Notes: generated by a model not told the origin, from the letters alone. Positions 1-13,500 are shown, counted from the stretch's first letter. The stretch: 64,000 nucleotides of DNA from Bugula neritina (GCA_964035545.1 OZ037767.1:2984680-3048679); one strand, 5' to 3'. Numbers and translations: made by a program.

Positions 1-2669
1 ACCAACTGTACTACTGAAGCAGGTACATATTTTTACTCTCTTTTGGTATAGGGGGTAGTATATAGCTCTGTATATTACTATATATGTGTGCCTAAATAGT
101 ATATTGTATACTTTGTATTTATCATTATGTGTATCTAGTTATAATACACCATATAACTTTGTAGATTATTATGTGTGTAAATAATGCAGTGCTCCCTCCA
201 TATCTCACTAAGCTGTGGGTCCCCGAACATCATTTCGTGAGATAGTAGAATACTAAATTTAACTCACTGATCCGTTAAATTGAGCCATTTTGTTTTCATA
301 CACACATACATAAGCAAAAAACCAGAGGTCCAAGCCCTTCTCGTGACCCATGGACTATCGTGAGAAAAGGAACCATGAGATACAGAGGAAGCACTCTATA
401 TTATGTGGGTGTAGGTAATGTATATTATATAACTTGGTTTGTATATTTCATTTATAGCCGGTTCTAGACGAGCTCCGAGAACTACACTTATTATTGTTGG
501 TGTTGTGTCAGGAGTTGTGCTCCTTGCTGTCATCGGGGCAGTGGCGTATGCATTCTGTAAAAGGTGAGTTCGGAGTTGTCTGCATTTGAACAGAGGATTA
601 CTTTTACAAAATCTTTTAAACATGAATACTTAGTTATGTCAAAATGTGGTAAATTAGTGGATATATAAAGAAACATGCCTAGGCAATTCAGTGCATAAAA
701 ATTAATTACGTTAAAATAATAAAAACTGTATAATGTCACATTGCACAATAACATATTAATTAATGGTAGTTTATTGTCTTAGCAGCCTATAGTAACTATA
801 TGACTGAAGTTTTTTCTATGAGCATTGAGTCATGTTTTGAGTAGAAAGATGAAAATCTGCTGAAAATCATTTAATTTTATGTTGTTTTGAAGAATGTTGG
901 TATTATTCTGCAGCATTATATTACTTGTATTATATTACTTGTATTATATTACTTGTATTATATTACTTGTATTACGTTGTATCTGACAATATTTCAGCTC
1001 TGGTAAGCCAAAACTGTCCAGTGAGAAGATGTATTTATCTGAACCACAGTACCTAGATCCTACACAGATGGCTGGAATACCTATTTACAACACACACCAA
1101 CCTAACAGGCTCATGCTACGAGATGTTGAGGAGTTTTCTCCCCGAGGTAAATGCTCAAGAAAGAAGCCGATTGGCTAAACCTCTTATTCTATGATCTAGT
1201 AGCATTTGTATGAGACAATGTATGTTTGGTTGCTGTTGCTCTGTGCATATTACTTTACTGAGTTTTTCAACTGTTAGTGTAGTACTGAAACTGTACTAGA
1301 TTCTCCCCTAAATTACCTTTTTGTAATTACTAGATGATATTAAGAATATAATGTTATATTTTTGGGAGAATTTAAGTTGGTGCTGTAACAAATCATAACA
1401 AATTTCTTGTTGAATACAGGACGACCTCTCCATGATTCCTATGTCATTCAATAAGTGCAAGTAGGTAACACGCATGCAGCTGCTATGTATAGTCATTTAT
1501 TATTTCAACTAAATGCACCATAAAAGTTACTATAACTTTGCACGGTTAACTAGCTGAATACTGACTGCTTCATAACACCACTTGTTTCGCTCCATCACTC
1601 CAAACTTGCTGTCTGTGTTTAAAGCCGAATGGGTTTTGTACTCGGAGTTATTACTTCAATCTTGCATGTTTTGAAGAATCTGTGGCAACCGATTGTTGTA
1701 AAAGTACTGTTGTATTGACGTGGATATCAAATAAATTGACCCAAACTTCTTCTGTAAAATGTGATGTACCTAATGTTATGCAAAGAGTTGTATTCTCTTT
1801 TAATAAATGGCTGATTTAGATTTTAAGCTGATTTTTACAGCAGCCTATTAACTTATCCACAGTAAATTAATGCATCTAAATTGGCTGTTACTAAATCATC
1901 ACATGCTTGCTCATTTTATCTGCTGCTACTCTTTAACACAAATGGCACTAAATAGTAGACATCCGACCTTCAAGCCAGTAGTTGTCTTCTCATGTTAATT
2001 AGTATAAACTTATTTATGTAGAGTCAGAGCACCTTTTATGCATCAGTCTATGCAAATCAATATTATATGAAATGTCATTCCGTACTGCATTGCTTTGTAA
2101 CCATCACTTTTGTATTTTTGAAAAATGCATGCAAATAAGTTTTTACATTTCTTGAGATACTAAAAGTTTCAATAGTTGTATGACAAGGCATCGTTTGATT
2201 AGTTCCGCATTTATGATAAATTAACATTAATAAAGTTTATTGTTCATTCTATGCCCTGTAAAGATTTAATATTGGTGCTAATTGATATCGTATTTTAAAA
2301 TAGTAATGTATAAACTGCTTATGAATATAAATATATATATATTTTAGGTGGCCTGCAAAATCCATATACTACAAAGTAAGTATTTATATACCAACTCCCA
2401 ATATACAGTTTTTTTGAAGTAGAGATTGTAATTTCAAGCTAAAAAATTCAATCTAGTCATCTGTTTCATTAGCAGCCACTAAGGAAATCACTCATTTTTA
2501 TAATTCAATTGGCTATTTTCTATGTGGCATGTATTTGTTACATTTACTTATTTTAATTGCAGTGTCATTTCTTGTTAAAAGATGTGTGAATTACATGTTG
2601 GTTGAATTTTACAGAGCTTCAAGGCCTCCATCTAATAACAGTGGGTCAATACCAGTCTGGATTGAATAG
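1..2669 (+). CDS. Single-pass membrane protein, C-terminal end (partial, unrecognised)
   Basis: Five phase-consistent exons: 1-22 (cut by the window edge), 458-563, 998-1146, 2348-2375 and 2615-2669 (TAG stop), together 119 residues. Donors are gtacat, gtgagt, gtaaat and gtaagt, and each acceptor is an AG after a T-rich stretch. The visible protein is a short extracellular stub (TNCTTEA), a hydrophobic segment rich in V, G, A and L encoded by 482-554, a CKR stop-transfer and a cytoplasmic tail of about 80 residues. The tail has tyrosines in SEPQYLDP, PIYNTH and NPYTTK, which could be phosphorylation or adaptor sites, and ends in PVWIE. This topology suggests a type I receptor or adhesion protein whose ectodomain lies to the left of the window. 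I do not recognise the family. It converges on PQBP1, with 780 bp between the stop codons. Confidence 0.7.
915..971. repeat. 14-bp tandem repeat
   Basis: About four copies of a 14-bp unit, tatattacttgtat, just before the acceptor at 997 in the intron of the membrane-protein gene. Confidence 0.8.
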
Positions 2670-3448
2670 AGAGATTGGTCTAATACTCCAGTACAAGTTA
2701 TAGCCGCTGTGCTTGCACAACATTCATACGAATGCATACATATAACATTCCCAATATTCTCTCATTATTTTATCAGTACTCAGGCTAAATTTCCAAGTTT
2801 CTTGACTATTCTTTAGACCATTGAATTACCGAACTACTGGCAAGAGTTAGTAAGATTTTAGTTTTACTTGTTGGATTTGAATATAATAGCGTAATGTTAA
2901 AGAAAGTATCTTCATAAATTTATTATATTTTATACAGTTATTACTTCTATACAGCTATTTTACAAATAGTAATATATTATAATTATGTTTTATGTACATG
3001 CTGTATTCTATTACATAAAGTTAATACTAGGGAATTAAATGTCCACACACTGCTTGCTCACATTACTGTGAATTTCACTCACCTTTGCTCGAATATTTAC
3101 TGGTGTATATGTAAAACACTAATCAAAGATCATTCATAATAAAATGAAATAACATCAATCAATGCCTTTCAATGAATTATCGACCACATCACTATTGAAC
3201 ACTTTTAAACACATGACATTCAGATGGTTGAAGACGAGTTTACAAGCCTAAATATAAAAAAATGTTAGAATTTGAATTCTAGGATAGACCTGAGCTCATA
3301 AATGGGCACGAACTTTTGGCAAGCTCCAAAAATAGTTTTTAACATCAGAAGATGGTATTGGACAGGTGCTGACTGCAATGCGAGTGATGTAAACATTATG
3401 TAGCATTACTAGGTACTGTAACGTTACAGCATCGTAGACATGACTCAA
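2670..3448. other. Convergent intergenic space, 3' UTRs
   Basis: AT-rich DNA between the stop of the membrane protein and the stop of PQBP1. A minus-strand AATAAA (tttatt near 2919) could end PQBP1 transcripts. I see no coding exon or repeat of note. Confidence 0.6.
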
Positions 3449-5774
3449 CTATTTCTGGCCTGCTGCCTGAGCTCTTAGGATATCCCCAGGACTAGGATAG
3501 GGTCTCTGCTGAAAGAGAGGTCCATTTGCTGTTGTGTCTACACCTGTCTTTGTGTCAGCCTTCAGTCCTGTACTCCAACTACCTCTCTCAACCTGCGTAA
3601 TGTAATGAGATGCGAAACGTAGAGCACGGGCTAAAGAGAAACGTATATTTAAATTTAATTTATCCAGTACACTAACCACACTACTACCTTAACCAGATTA
3701 CTATACTATGCTATATTATACTATACTCTACTATACTATACTCTACTCTACTATACTATACTACTATACTAGTCACATGCACACCAAACATACTACTACA
3801 CTTACTAAACTATACCATATTATACCATACTATACCATATCATACTATACCATACTATACCATATACCATATTATACCATACTATACCATATCATACCAT
3901 ATAATACCATATTATACCGTACAACCAACTAACCTCTGAGTAGGATGCCGGGTCCATAGGATCCAACTCCTCGTGCCTCTCTGCGAGTCTGCTAGCTTTT
4001 CTTTTCGGCTCCTTTATGGATACACTGACTGGTTTACGTCTCTCGCTTGTCTTCAATCCAGCTAATATAAAGTGTATATCAAACTAACAGAGAGTTTATC
4101 ACAACTACTGTTTATCTTACAGAATGTTATTGTAAAAAGCTATCACATATGTTTATAATTCAACAGTTTAGATATTTCCATTAACCATACTTCTCAAATG
4201 ATAACTAAGGCATTAAAGTACACGGTATAACTACGACTAGCAAGCATCATTCTAGTTCCTATAACACAAGTGTATAGCTAAGACAAGATATTACATACAC
4301 ACCCTCCTGCACTGACGACGTTCGGAGATGAGATTGTAATTTTTCAGCAGACACTGTTATCTTTGCCCTTGGGTGTTGTGGAGGTAACCATGATACCTAC
4401 ACCACAAACAAGTATATGTAGCTACTGATTACTAGACCGTATAACTGAGGTGGCTGATCAGTGGTACACATTGACTCGTACAAATACATTAGATATTCAT
4501 CGCAGAAAATAAATTTTTTCTGTTTTGAAAAAACTAGCTTTTAAACTTTTTTCAAACAGGTTTCGTTCAATTTCTGCTTAGAAAAGCAAAAATAAACATA
4601 ATTACAATTACATTTAACATTTGATAACGCATAGAACAAGGTTTCCTGATATTTCCACTAACCCAGTGAACAGGATGAGGTATCAAGTTTTACTATCACC
4701 TACAAACGTCTTTTGCTAGCATAAAACATGAAACTATGTCATCAAAGTGAACCCAAACAAACCTTATCTGTTTCTGCGTTCCAATAGTAACACCTGGAAG
4801 ATTCCGGATCCCCTACTTCAGTCCAACCAACAGGAAGTGGGTACTTCTTCAACATTCTCAGTCGCTTTCTCTCGTCACTCACTCTGTGCTCAAACGGCTT
4901 CAGCCCAAAACTCTCCTTACAAAACTCGATACACTCGTGATGCCTGTTGGTTCTGTTAGGACAGTCAGCGACCTCAAACACGACCTACAAGACACGGCAG
5001 CTGGGATACTTGCTAACATACATCAACCACTAGCTATATACAGTTTATAATCAGCTTAGAGGAATACATTTCTTGAGTTGCGCTTTGCACCAATAGCTAC
5101 TTGATGTTTCTATTAACCTATAAAACTGGCGAGTTAGGCTATTTTTGCTCATATGTTTTAGAACATTCTAGAATGCTATTTTCTATACAAGAGACACAGA
5201 ATTCTGTTGAAGTCAGTAATAGTCGGCCACAATTAAGCGCATCATCAAAAAATTTAGTTACAGTTGAAACTGTGAATTAAAATTAGAAATACTTTATTCC
5301 TATGCATGACCTACAAAGAATATTCAAATAACTTGAAAAACAGTCAAAGATGAGTTTAAATTAAAAAATGACGCAAGTGTATAATATGAAGTCACAGTCA
5401 CAGCTAAATAAGTGAGTAAAACAGAGTTGCCTTACCTTCACGGAGAAATCTTCCTCTGGAACCTGAGGCTGAGTGTCCATAGGCTCATTCTGGTCTTTCT
5501 CATCATAACTTTCAGCAAAAACTTCTTCTACCTGTTCACAACAATTCAGCAACCAGTTTAATGCCAAAAGTATATCATCAAATACACATAATTATTACTA
5601 GCCAGTAAAAAAAGGTTTTCACCCTTAATACTTGGGACTCAAGGATAGCAGATGCATTTAATGATTTCAACCAACAAAATACAAGAATTAGATCATTAAG
5701 CAAACCTGTTCACTGTCTTGATGAACAATACCCCTGTTTTTGAGCCTTGCAAGCAATGCGGCAGGCAGTGGCAT
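3449..5774 (-). CDS. PQBP1: Polyglutamine-binding protein 1 (PQBP1), WW-domain splicing factor
   Basis: Nuclear WW-domain protein that, in the known family, binds splicing factors and the U5-15kD protein through its C-terminus. Six coding exons: 5774-5706 (in an exon with an acceptor at 5788-5789, so a 5' UTR exon probably lies upstream), 5531-5436, 4984-4763, 4396-4303, 4061-3934 and 3592-3449, giving 250 residues (human about 265). The N-terminus [16 protein letters not shown] matches the family. The WW domain runs from PLPVGWTEV through CYYWNAETD to VSWLPP, split between exons 3 and 4. The C-terminus has the family signatures [32 protein letters not shown] and RPYPSPG. The long polar Asp/Arg repeats of human PQBP1 are absent, and a Cys/His-containing segment ([15 protein letters not shown]) precedes the WW domain. 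Divergent from SMIM12. Confidence 0.95.
3700..3922. repeat. ACTATACCAT-type satellite in a PQBP1 intron
   Basis: Degenerate 5- and 10-bp repeats (ctata, then actataccat) fill most of the intron between the last two PQBP1 exons, ending about 15 bp from the donor at 3933. The open frame across it is an artefact of the repeat. Confidence 0.85.
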
Positions 5775-5787
5775 GTTGTACTGCAGT

Positions 5788-7804
5788 CTAAAACAAGTGG
5801 GTTGACTTCTAAAATTCTTTAACTTAGCAGATTTTCATGAGCATAAGTAAAAAATATGAGGAATGCAACAAAATTCTGAATTTAAGAAACCAGTTGTTTC
5901 CTATCAGTATCTCTAATAACCTCAGATTCCTCCTAATAATGATAAAATAACAAAGCTTTCAACACTTCTATTAGCAATCATTGAAGGTAAAATAATAATA
6001 TATAATGATATGCCAATGTAAGCCTTAAGGTACAATGTTCCATTAGACATTAGTATCATTCAAATAATTATTCTAATAGATTTATACTAATACTAAAAGT
6101 TATAGTAATACCTATTCTTACACTTATAGGTTACAACTTATAAGTTATAGCTCTTATATTTAATCATTGAATTTCATAATATAAATTTAACTTTAAGCCT
6201 TAAGGCCTAAGGCCTAAGGGCTAAGGGTATAATATCAATTGTAGTTATTACTATACTTATAATTTAATATTCAACCATTATTCATTAATGTTATAATAAC
6301 TAGTATTATATTTATAATATTAAAAGTAACTATAACTAATATTGAATTTTTAGTCATTGTATATTAATAATAATTTAAATTAAAGTAGTGAACTTAGTTT
6401 TAATATCCACATCAGACGCAACAAATTCAACTACTTTTTATATTGCTTTTTATATTACTCTGAAGCCTAAAAACATTTTCAAAAACTTGTAGTACAATTT
6501 ATAAAAAAAAGTTACAAATACTGACTATCTGCTAGCTTTTGATATCCTCAAAATACCTACAATTTTTTTGGTAGATTTCCTAATCAAATTAAATTATCTC
6601 ACTGAAAAGTAGATCTATCTAACCTTGACCTTAGTAAAAAAACTAAATTGTTTTCCCCTGCGTAAAACATGGTGCAAATATGCGATTTCCCGATGAAGTC
6701 ATTGAAATTGTATGCTAGACTCTCAGCAAAGAAGCTGGTGCAAGGACGATGAAAGACATGAAAGTACACTCATTCACTGCATGAGTATCAGTACATCATC
6801 AGTGTGATTATTCACTAATGACTTAGTAAAATAGTTAACAAAAGAAACATAGTTGTTACAGTATAAGTTGACTAATCCCACACTTGTATTAGTCTTGGTC
6901 ACAGTTTAATTGAGATTTTTTTCTAGTAAAACTTGGGCACTAAAAGTAAGACTAATACTAATAGTAATAGTAATAGACATAGTGATAGTTCAAGTTTAAG
7001 TTTTACAGTGTTCTAGTTTTACTTTTTTATTTTACTAATAACTAAAGTGAAAAGAAGAAATTGAAATAAGTATAACGCCAACTCCAAGTTGAGTCCAAGA
7101 CCCAGTCTAAAAGTAAGTCAAAGTGGAACTGTATAGACTACTGTAAGTGTAAGAGTTGGCAACATCACTATCAGTGTGAGCATTGTGATTGCATTTGCTA
7201 TCAGTATCACTCTGATTATTACTCTATTAGACTTAGAGTATTACTATTAGTATCCGTATACATATTACTATTAATAATAGTATTAAATTTCAGTACTGGC
7301 ATTACTGTGGTCGCACAACCGCAATGACAGTGTAGTAGTTGTAAATTAAATCTTATACTTATAATTTATAGTAATTATATTGGTGTTAAAGTTATAATTA
7401 TGCTACTTAAGTACTAACAATTATTGCTAGCAGTAGCAATTTTTAGATTTTGTTATAACAATGATTCGCAGACAACAGTTACGATTAGTTTTAGTTGCAA
7501 TAAAATTAAATATAATTAGGCTATACAGTATACTTATAAATGCAGTATAATGATCACTAATGATTAAATAATAATTTAAAATAAATGATGGGTTACAATT
7601 GTAGATTAGAGATAAGTTATTCAATCTAGCAGTTGATTTTATACCAACAGCAATATTATGTAACACTGGTAATAGTAATTTTAGTATAATGAAATTTTTC
7701 GATTTGTTTGTTGGGTTCTATATTTTGGGCTTATTTGTATTCACCTAAACGCCTGTTTACAGGGTTTTCAGCTGTGATTTGTTGAGAAATTTCAATCTTT
7801 GATC
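5788..7804. other. Divergent promoter space PQBP1/SMIM12, low-complexity
   Basis: About 2 kb between two divergent genes, both probably with upstream untranslated exons (acceptors at 5788-5789 and near 7762). It is AT-rich. It contains a run of gcctaaggcctaagggctaag (6199-6225) and a degenerate trinucleotide tract (6940-7290) of the actaatagtaat and tcagtgtgagcattgtg kind. No coding exon is visible. The same sequence style recurs between RMDN and DCTN6. Confidence 0.6.
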
Positions 7805-9197
7805 ATGCTACCAGCACTGTGGGCTGCTGTAGCTGAAGCTGGACCCATTATTCTACTTCCTGTCTCCATTACTATTGGTTTCATAGGCTACAAAGTCGAG
7901 AGTTATATTACTAGAAATAAAGAAGACAACCAACGAGCTAGTATTATCGTAAGTGCATACAACTGTCTTACACTGAAACTGTCTCTTTTAGAGCAGTCTA
8001 ACAGCCTCTCCCAACATGTGGCACATTACGGCAGCGTGGAGATTAGCTCAGCGGTATGCACCGATAGTCATGCTGCCGGTTTCCATGGTCGTAGGGTATA
8101 TAGGATATAATTTAGAGAAATTACGAAGCGACAATGGCTCTGCCAATTCTTCACCAAGTGTTATAGTAAGTGCGATTTGATGTTCAACACATACACTGAA
8201 TATTTTTTCGTGTTTATATCAACTGCATACAATACAAGAAAGTTTATTTTTATAATTTAACACATATCTATATTGACATTGTTTTAGTTTTTAGTTACTC
8301 GTTCAATCTGCAACTGGGAGTCACATTTGAGGTTTTTTTCATTGTTGGTGTGTTTAGTGGACCCTTTGGATAATAAATATTGTGCTGCTTGTAGTGTGAC
8401 AATAATACTTTATATAGAGCAACATTGCAACTTTATGCATTTTCAGCTCGTTAGGCAATAAAACTTCTTTTAATGTCACAAAAGCAGCAAGCTTGATGAT
8501 AAATTGAAGGCTCCTAACTATAAATTTAGCCGCGGTTTATCGGTTAGAGCACTGGCCTAGTTTGACATGCATGTCCCATGTCATTGGTTCAGATACCAGC
8601 AGAGCCATTTGTAATGTCGGGAATGACTACGCTGTATCTCAGAAAGCCCTAGAAATCGTGATAAGGGGCGCAGTGACTCACCTCAAAAACCATTCAGCTT
8701 CTTGAAGGAATTACGACTGTAAACAATGCGAATATTTGTCCTTGGTTTTCCATACTATTCCCACGGGTGGTGCTGTTAATGTTAGAACTACACATGTATT
8801 GTCATATATGCTTTGTATAGAATGTTCTAGACAAGGCTTGCTACTCAAGTGTTAGTTGTCACAAGTTGCACTGCACAATGTTGTAGTATTTAAACAAATC
8901 TGCTCCTGGTAGATAGATAGATTATGTTGACAAATTTGAGCAGTTTTTATTCAAAATAAACTTACATTTATTTTCCTGCTGATATCATTTTTTTTCGTGA
9001 TTCAACCAAGTATGCCTTTACCCCCTGCTTGCCTGATTTCATCACACTCATGCTGTCTGTAGGAGACGAGAGATGAGAGGTGTGCTGATGATTTGCTCAA
9101 AGACCCCACAAACGTTCCTTCTCTGAAGAGTAAGGTAGACGTGCCTAAAACCAGTTTACTGACTAACGATCCTTCTAGGTTGCATGAGAAGCGGTGA
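7805..9197 (+). CDS. SMIM12: Small integral membrane protein 12 (SMIM12), with duplicated first exon
   Basis: Small single-pass membrane protein of unknown function; human form 92 residues. Two alternative first coding exons precede one shared exon. Exon 1a (7805-7948) encodes 48 residues starting MLPALWAAVAEAGP. Exon 1b (ATG at 8016, to 8165) encodes 50 residues starting MWHITAAWRLAQRYAP. Both encode a membrane segment of the form LPVS-x4-G-x-IGY followed by basic residues, and both end phase 0 at gtaagt. The shared exon 9063-9197 follows acceptor gtctgtag and encodes ETRDERCADDLLKD to HEKR and stop, matching the family C-terminus. The isoforms would be 92 or 94 residues. Exon 1b (APIVMLPVSMVVGYIGYNLE) is nearer the vertebrate form as I recall it. 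Divergent from PQBP1. Confidence 0.9.
7992..8165 (+). CDS. SMIM12: SMIM12 exon 1b, alternative or internal
   Basis: Second copy of the SMIM12 membrane-segment exon. It can start translation at ATG 8016. It also has a good acceptor (ctctcttttag ending 7991), 43 nt after the 1a donor. From 7992 eight in-frame codons (SSLTASPN) lead into MWHITA. So 1a and 1b could be joined in one 150-residue double-membrane-segment protein, or used as alternatives if the 43-nt intron is too short to splice. Confidence 0.7.
8526..8740 (+). repeat. tRNA-derived SINE, copy A
   Basis: The head resembles a tRNA, with an A-box-like tttatcggttagagcactgg and a B-box-like ggttcagatacc. The body shares cagaaagccct, ataagggg and ggaattacgactgtaaac with the element at 13385-13595. 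It lies in the SMIM12 intron. Confidence 0.65.
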
Positions 9198-10540
9198 CAT
9201 AGACCAGCCAACAATTTACTAGGAACTTGGGCAACTTTTAGTTGACTTTTTTTTACTCATCCAGTCTATATTATAGCTGTTCTCTTTTTTAAAATCTAAT
9301 ATTAGTGCATGCATCCTGGTGTTAAAGGATGCAAAAAATATTTAAAACTTTCATTAATTTTCTTTAATGTGTTTTGTTATGTTAACAGTGCACTGCTATT
9401 TTTATGCTAAGACTGGTTGTTACATCACTAAATTGTTAAAATAGTCTTGGGGAAGAATTCTGGCATGAGCACTAACCAAATTTTAACCCATATTTTATAA
9501 AGTTTAATTTCCATCAAGCTCGCATGAATGCTCTAATTTGCCTTTGGAGTTATCTGAACAATAGCTGCAATAAATTGACGGGGAAAACAACTCTAAGCAA
9601 TTACTTTTACTGTACATACAGTATAAATATGTGCATAATATGAGCTCCCGGTGTGTTACTATTGATTATTACATTAATCATTTAATCATCTGACACACGA
9701 GCTTTCTGTTTGTTTATTGAATAAAAAGATTTCACTACATGACTTGTATTGGTTTGTATTAAGTTACTTTTGATGAAGGTGTTGGCGTTTCCAATAGACT
9801 AATATTTATTTATTGTTGAGCATACATAAGTTTTAGACTGTATTTTTTGTCTGCTGTAACAGTTCTAATATCAGTATTTAAATATATTCTCTTGACTAAG
9901 GTTTACCTGTGAATAATTAAAGGCTTGAGGCAGTATAATTGGTTTATAGAGTAGTTGTATAAGGATTTAAATCAAGTCATGAGTGTTTACTTCAGTTGCT
10001 AGGAAGAGTAATGAAGGTGTCTGGGTACACCATATAGTAACCAGCAGGCATCGTAATCAATACGCATGCTTCCTTTATACTCATTCTCTTGTTAAAACTC
10101 CATTGTTGAAATTGTAAGAAGTCCTTTAGCTCTATGATCAATCACCATAGGCTAAAACTTTGACACTAATCATCTACTTTGACTATTATAACTGCACTAG
10201 AGCGTTTGTTTTTCTTGCTCTTAGTTTTGTAAACACTTAAAGGTGTATCATTAAATACCAGGTATTTATAAATGCAAATCAATATTATAGAACATTGCAG
10301 TCTCAGCTGTGATTAAATATAATAGTTTTTAAACCTGGGTTTGAACATGCAACTTTCGTAGTTAGTTCACCTTGTTGTGGCAGCATTTATTTATATGCCA
10401 TCTTTGACTGCTTCTTATTATTTAACTCAGCTTATGCTTTTTCCAGTCGTTTATTCTAATTTCTCTCAGAGGAGTAATTAACTGAGTCTTCAGACCAGCT
10501 GATAGGTTTACCGCAAGTATCCAGTGCTTGTCATTTCAAA
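9198..10540. other. Intergenic SMIM12-LRRC74
   Basis: AT-rich, non-coding. A possible polyadenylation signal AATAAA for SMIM12 lies at 9720-9725. A 5' UTR for LRRC74 presumably occupies the last few hundred bases. I see no other gene. Confidence 0.5.
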
Positions 10541-13500
10541 ATGGCTGACCTTGTGCAGCCGATATTCTCCACTCAAGTTGGAGACTACCAGGAGGTTAGT
10601 AGCTGATACTGTTTTTGGTGTAAGTGCCTTACGTCACAGGATACCTTACATGTGTAAGTGTGTACATCACATGATACCTTCCATGTGTAAGTGTGTACAC
10701 CACATGACACCTTACATGTGTAAGTGTGTACATCACATGATACCTTCCATGTGTAAGTGTGTACATCACATGATGACTCAACAGTATGTACCGCTGAATC
10801 ATGTGATAAAACTACGTAGTGTTTCCTGCTTTATAGTTGGAGGATTTCAAACAGGTCTTGGAAAATGAAGTGTTTTGGTCATCAACTTTTAGATTATGCT
10901 TTAGCCAGTTACCTGCAATGATATGTAAATGGTTTATGAAGTGAATGTGTTTTTGTACATATTTACTCATTTAGAAATCTTATTAAATATCATTAAATTG
11001 TGTATATTATTGTATGCATTCCAAGACAAATCGTACATCTATACTAAAAGTTTGACAGCTTTTAAATTTTGTGAAACTGAATATTTTTATGTAGCTGTGC
11101 ACGGTAAAGTCTTCAATTATACCATGTTCTATGGGTATTAGCAATTGTATCTTATTTATTGTCAGAAAAAGCTAAAAAGGATTAGATTTATGGTAAGTAG
11201 AGCTGCACACGTACCAACTCATAGGTTAGAAACATACTCTCTGCTATCAACATATCTAATGCCTATCTTAGACCAGTCAGAACTATTCACCTCTAACCAC
11301 TGCTGTGTTGAGTTCTTTTATTTCGAATTACAAGTTCAAACTAATCATTGAGTTTAAACCAAAAGATATGCTAGAAATGCTTTATTATGGACATTTTTGC
11401 CTACTTTTATGATATTTCTTTTAATGTTTGAAATCTGTTATCAGCCCGGCCACATAGTTATTACTCATTACGCCAAGCTTGTTGTTTGTAGAGTGTGTTA
11501 TGTCTTATTATTTTATTCTTTTGTCAACATTTGCTGACTAAATTAGTTGTTTCATGATTAGATGTTATCTTCTGTTTTTATTGAACTTCATGCTGCGTGT
11601 ATGTGCTAGACAACAAAATAAATAACACTGTTTGTGCAGGCAATATCTACTTGTGTTTAAAGTCATGCTCAAAAATAATAACTAAAACACTTTCTATTAC
11701 ACTTGGTTTCTCCTGTAATGGGGTTGTAGTACACACGTAGGCTAGCCTCCCATAACTAGGCCAAGTATGGCTGCAGGTTTACTCAGCTCTGTTTATGTTT
11801 AGTTTGATGTATTTCAAAGGGTTCCGCCCATTTCCTGAGGACAGCATCCCGGGCAGCCTCTCGTGCAGAACCCCTCGAAAGTAGCACTGATTCATCCACC
11901 ACTTCCTACCTGAAACAACTAACCAAAGATATATACGACTCCAACCCTGAGCTAGTCTGTGAAATTGATAGAATTATTAGAGGTGGGCTGGGCTGGTGTA
12001 TAATCAAATTTATATTACAATCACATATGATGTGTTATATTTGTTCACAAAAATGGTTTGTTAACATTTTGACCTTTAAGCCATCGATTCAATGTTTTTG
12101 GGAGAAGTATATACATTCTGTTTGAACACCTAGCACCACCATTCCGGTCAAAAGACAGTTGGACTGTTGAAGTAGTTATTCTAGTAGACTTACTTCTAGT
12201 AGAAATACTAATTAGGTAGATATCCAAGTTGTAAAGTAAACTGAATGCATTTCTTCTACTTCTGACTCAGGGAAGCCGGATATAGCAAACTCGGTGTTGA
12301 CACTGAAGGCTGTTGACGAGGACTGCAGTGATGATTACGACACAGACCTGGATGTTGACGAAGAAGGTATTTGATGCGTAGCGATATAGTTTTGGTCTAT
12401 TTTACAAAAAAAACTAAATTTTTAACCACAGATGCAGATCATATATTAAAAGGATAAGCATGTGACGAAATAGAAGACAACTTTGTGTTTTACTGTATTC
12501 AAAGCAGGGAAAGCCAATCAAGAGGCTCATAAATGTTTCATAAACCTTCTAGTTCCAGGAATTGTGTTGGTTTTATCTCTTACATTTCTTTGCTTTTTAA
12601 CTTGATTTTTTTTGCTTACCACATTGCAATCTGTTTTATATTAAATTTTATACGAGTTATTATGACTTGATTTACCTGGTTTACCAGGTTCTCCCTGCTT
12701 CACTAATTAACAGTTTCATGTTGACTCAAACATGGACTATTAAAAACAGTGGCTGCCTTGGCTATCTTTCATATTGTCATGAGTGAAAGATATTGTCATT
12801 CTATTTTCTACATTAAACCTTTTCACTGCAATTTAAATATTTTCCCTGTCAGATAAAATAAATATTTAGTTAGTAGATACAGTACAAAACTTGTGTACAT
12901 TGACTTATAAAGCTGGTATTAATGTTTTTAAGTACCTAGTAATATTATAATATATTCATCGGTGTTTAAATAGAAATTTAAGTAGTAATATAACTATATA
13001 GAGGTTAGTTAAACCAACTCCCATATAAAACTCTCAGTAAAAGTAATTAGCTCAAAGTTTTTCTATATGTAAGATGTGCAGACTCGTTCTCATTTTTACT
13101 ACCATCTGTTATTTGAATGTCAATATAATTTATTGATTATTGTTTTAAAGATAATTAGTTTTGTGGAAAGCACAAATGTTAGTTAATAAACTACTCATAG
13201 AAGCACAAGCTGTGCTGAGACCAAATTCTTCAAAATCATATGGAAAACAATCGACTTTCAGTTCTGTAAATACAAAACCTTTTTTCACATTTTGTAAGCA
13301 GGAAAGTTTATTAGATTTGTGTTGCTTCTCATTTTGTTTGCCGCTATTAATAATATCTACACGAGTAGTTAAGGAACATGAAAGGGAGCGCCGTGGTTTA
13401 GAGGTTAGAGCGTTTGCTTAGTAAACACAAAGTCATGGGTTTGAACCCCGACAAAGGCCATTGGTGATATTAGGAAGAGCATCCAGTCACAATTGCTCCT

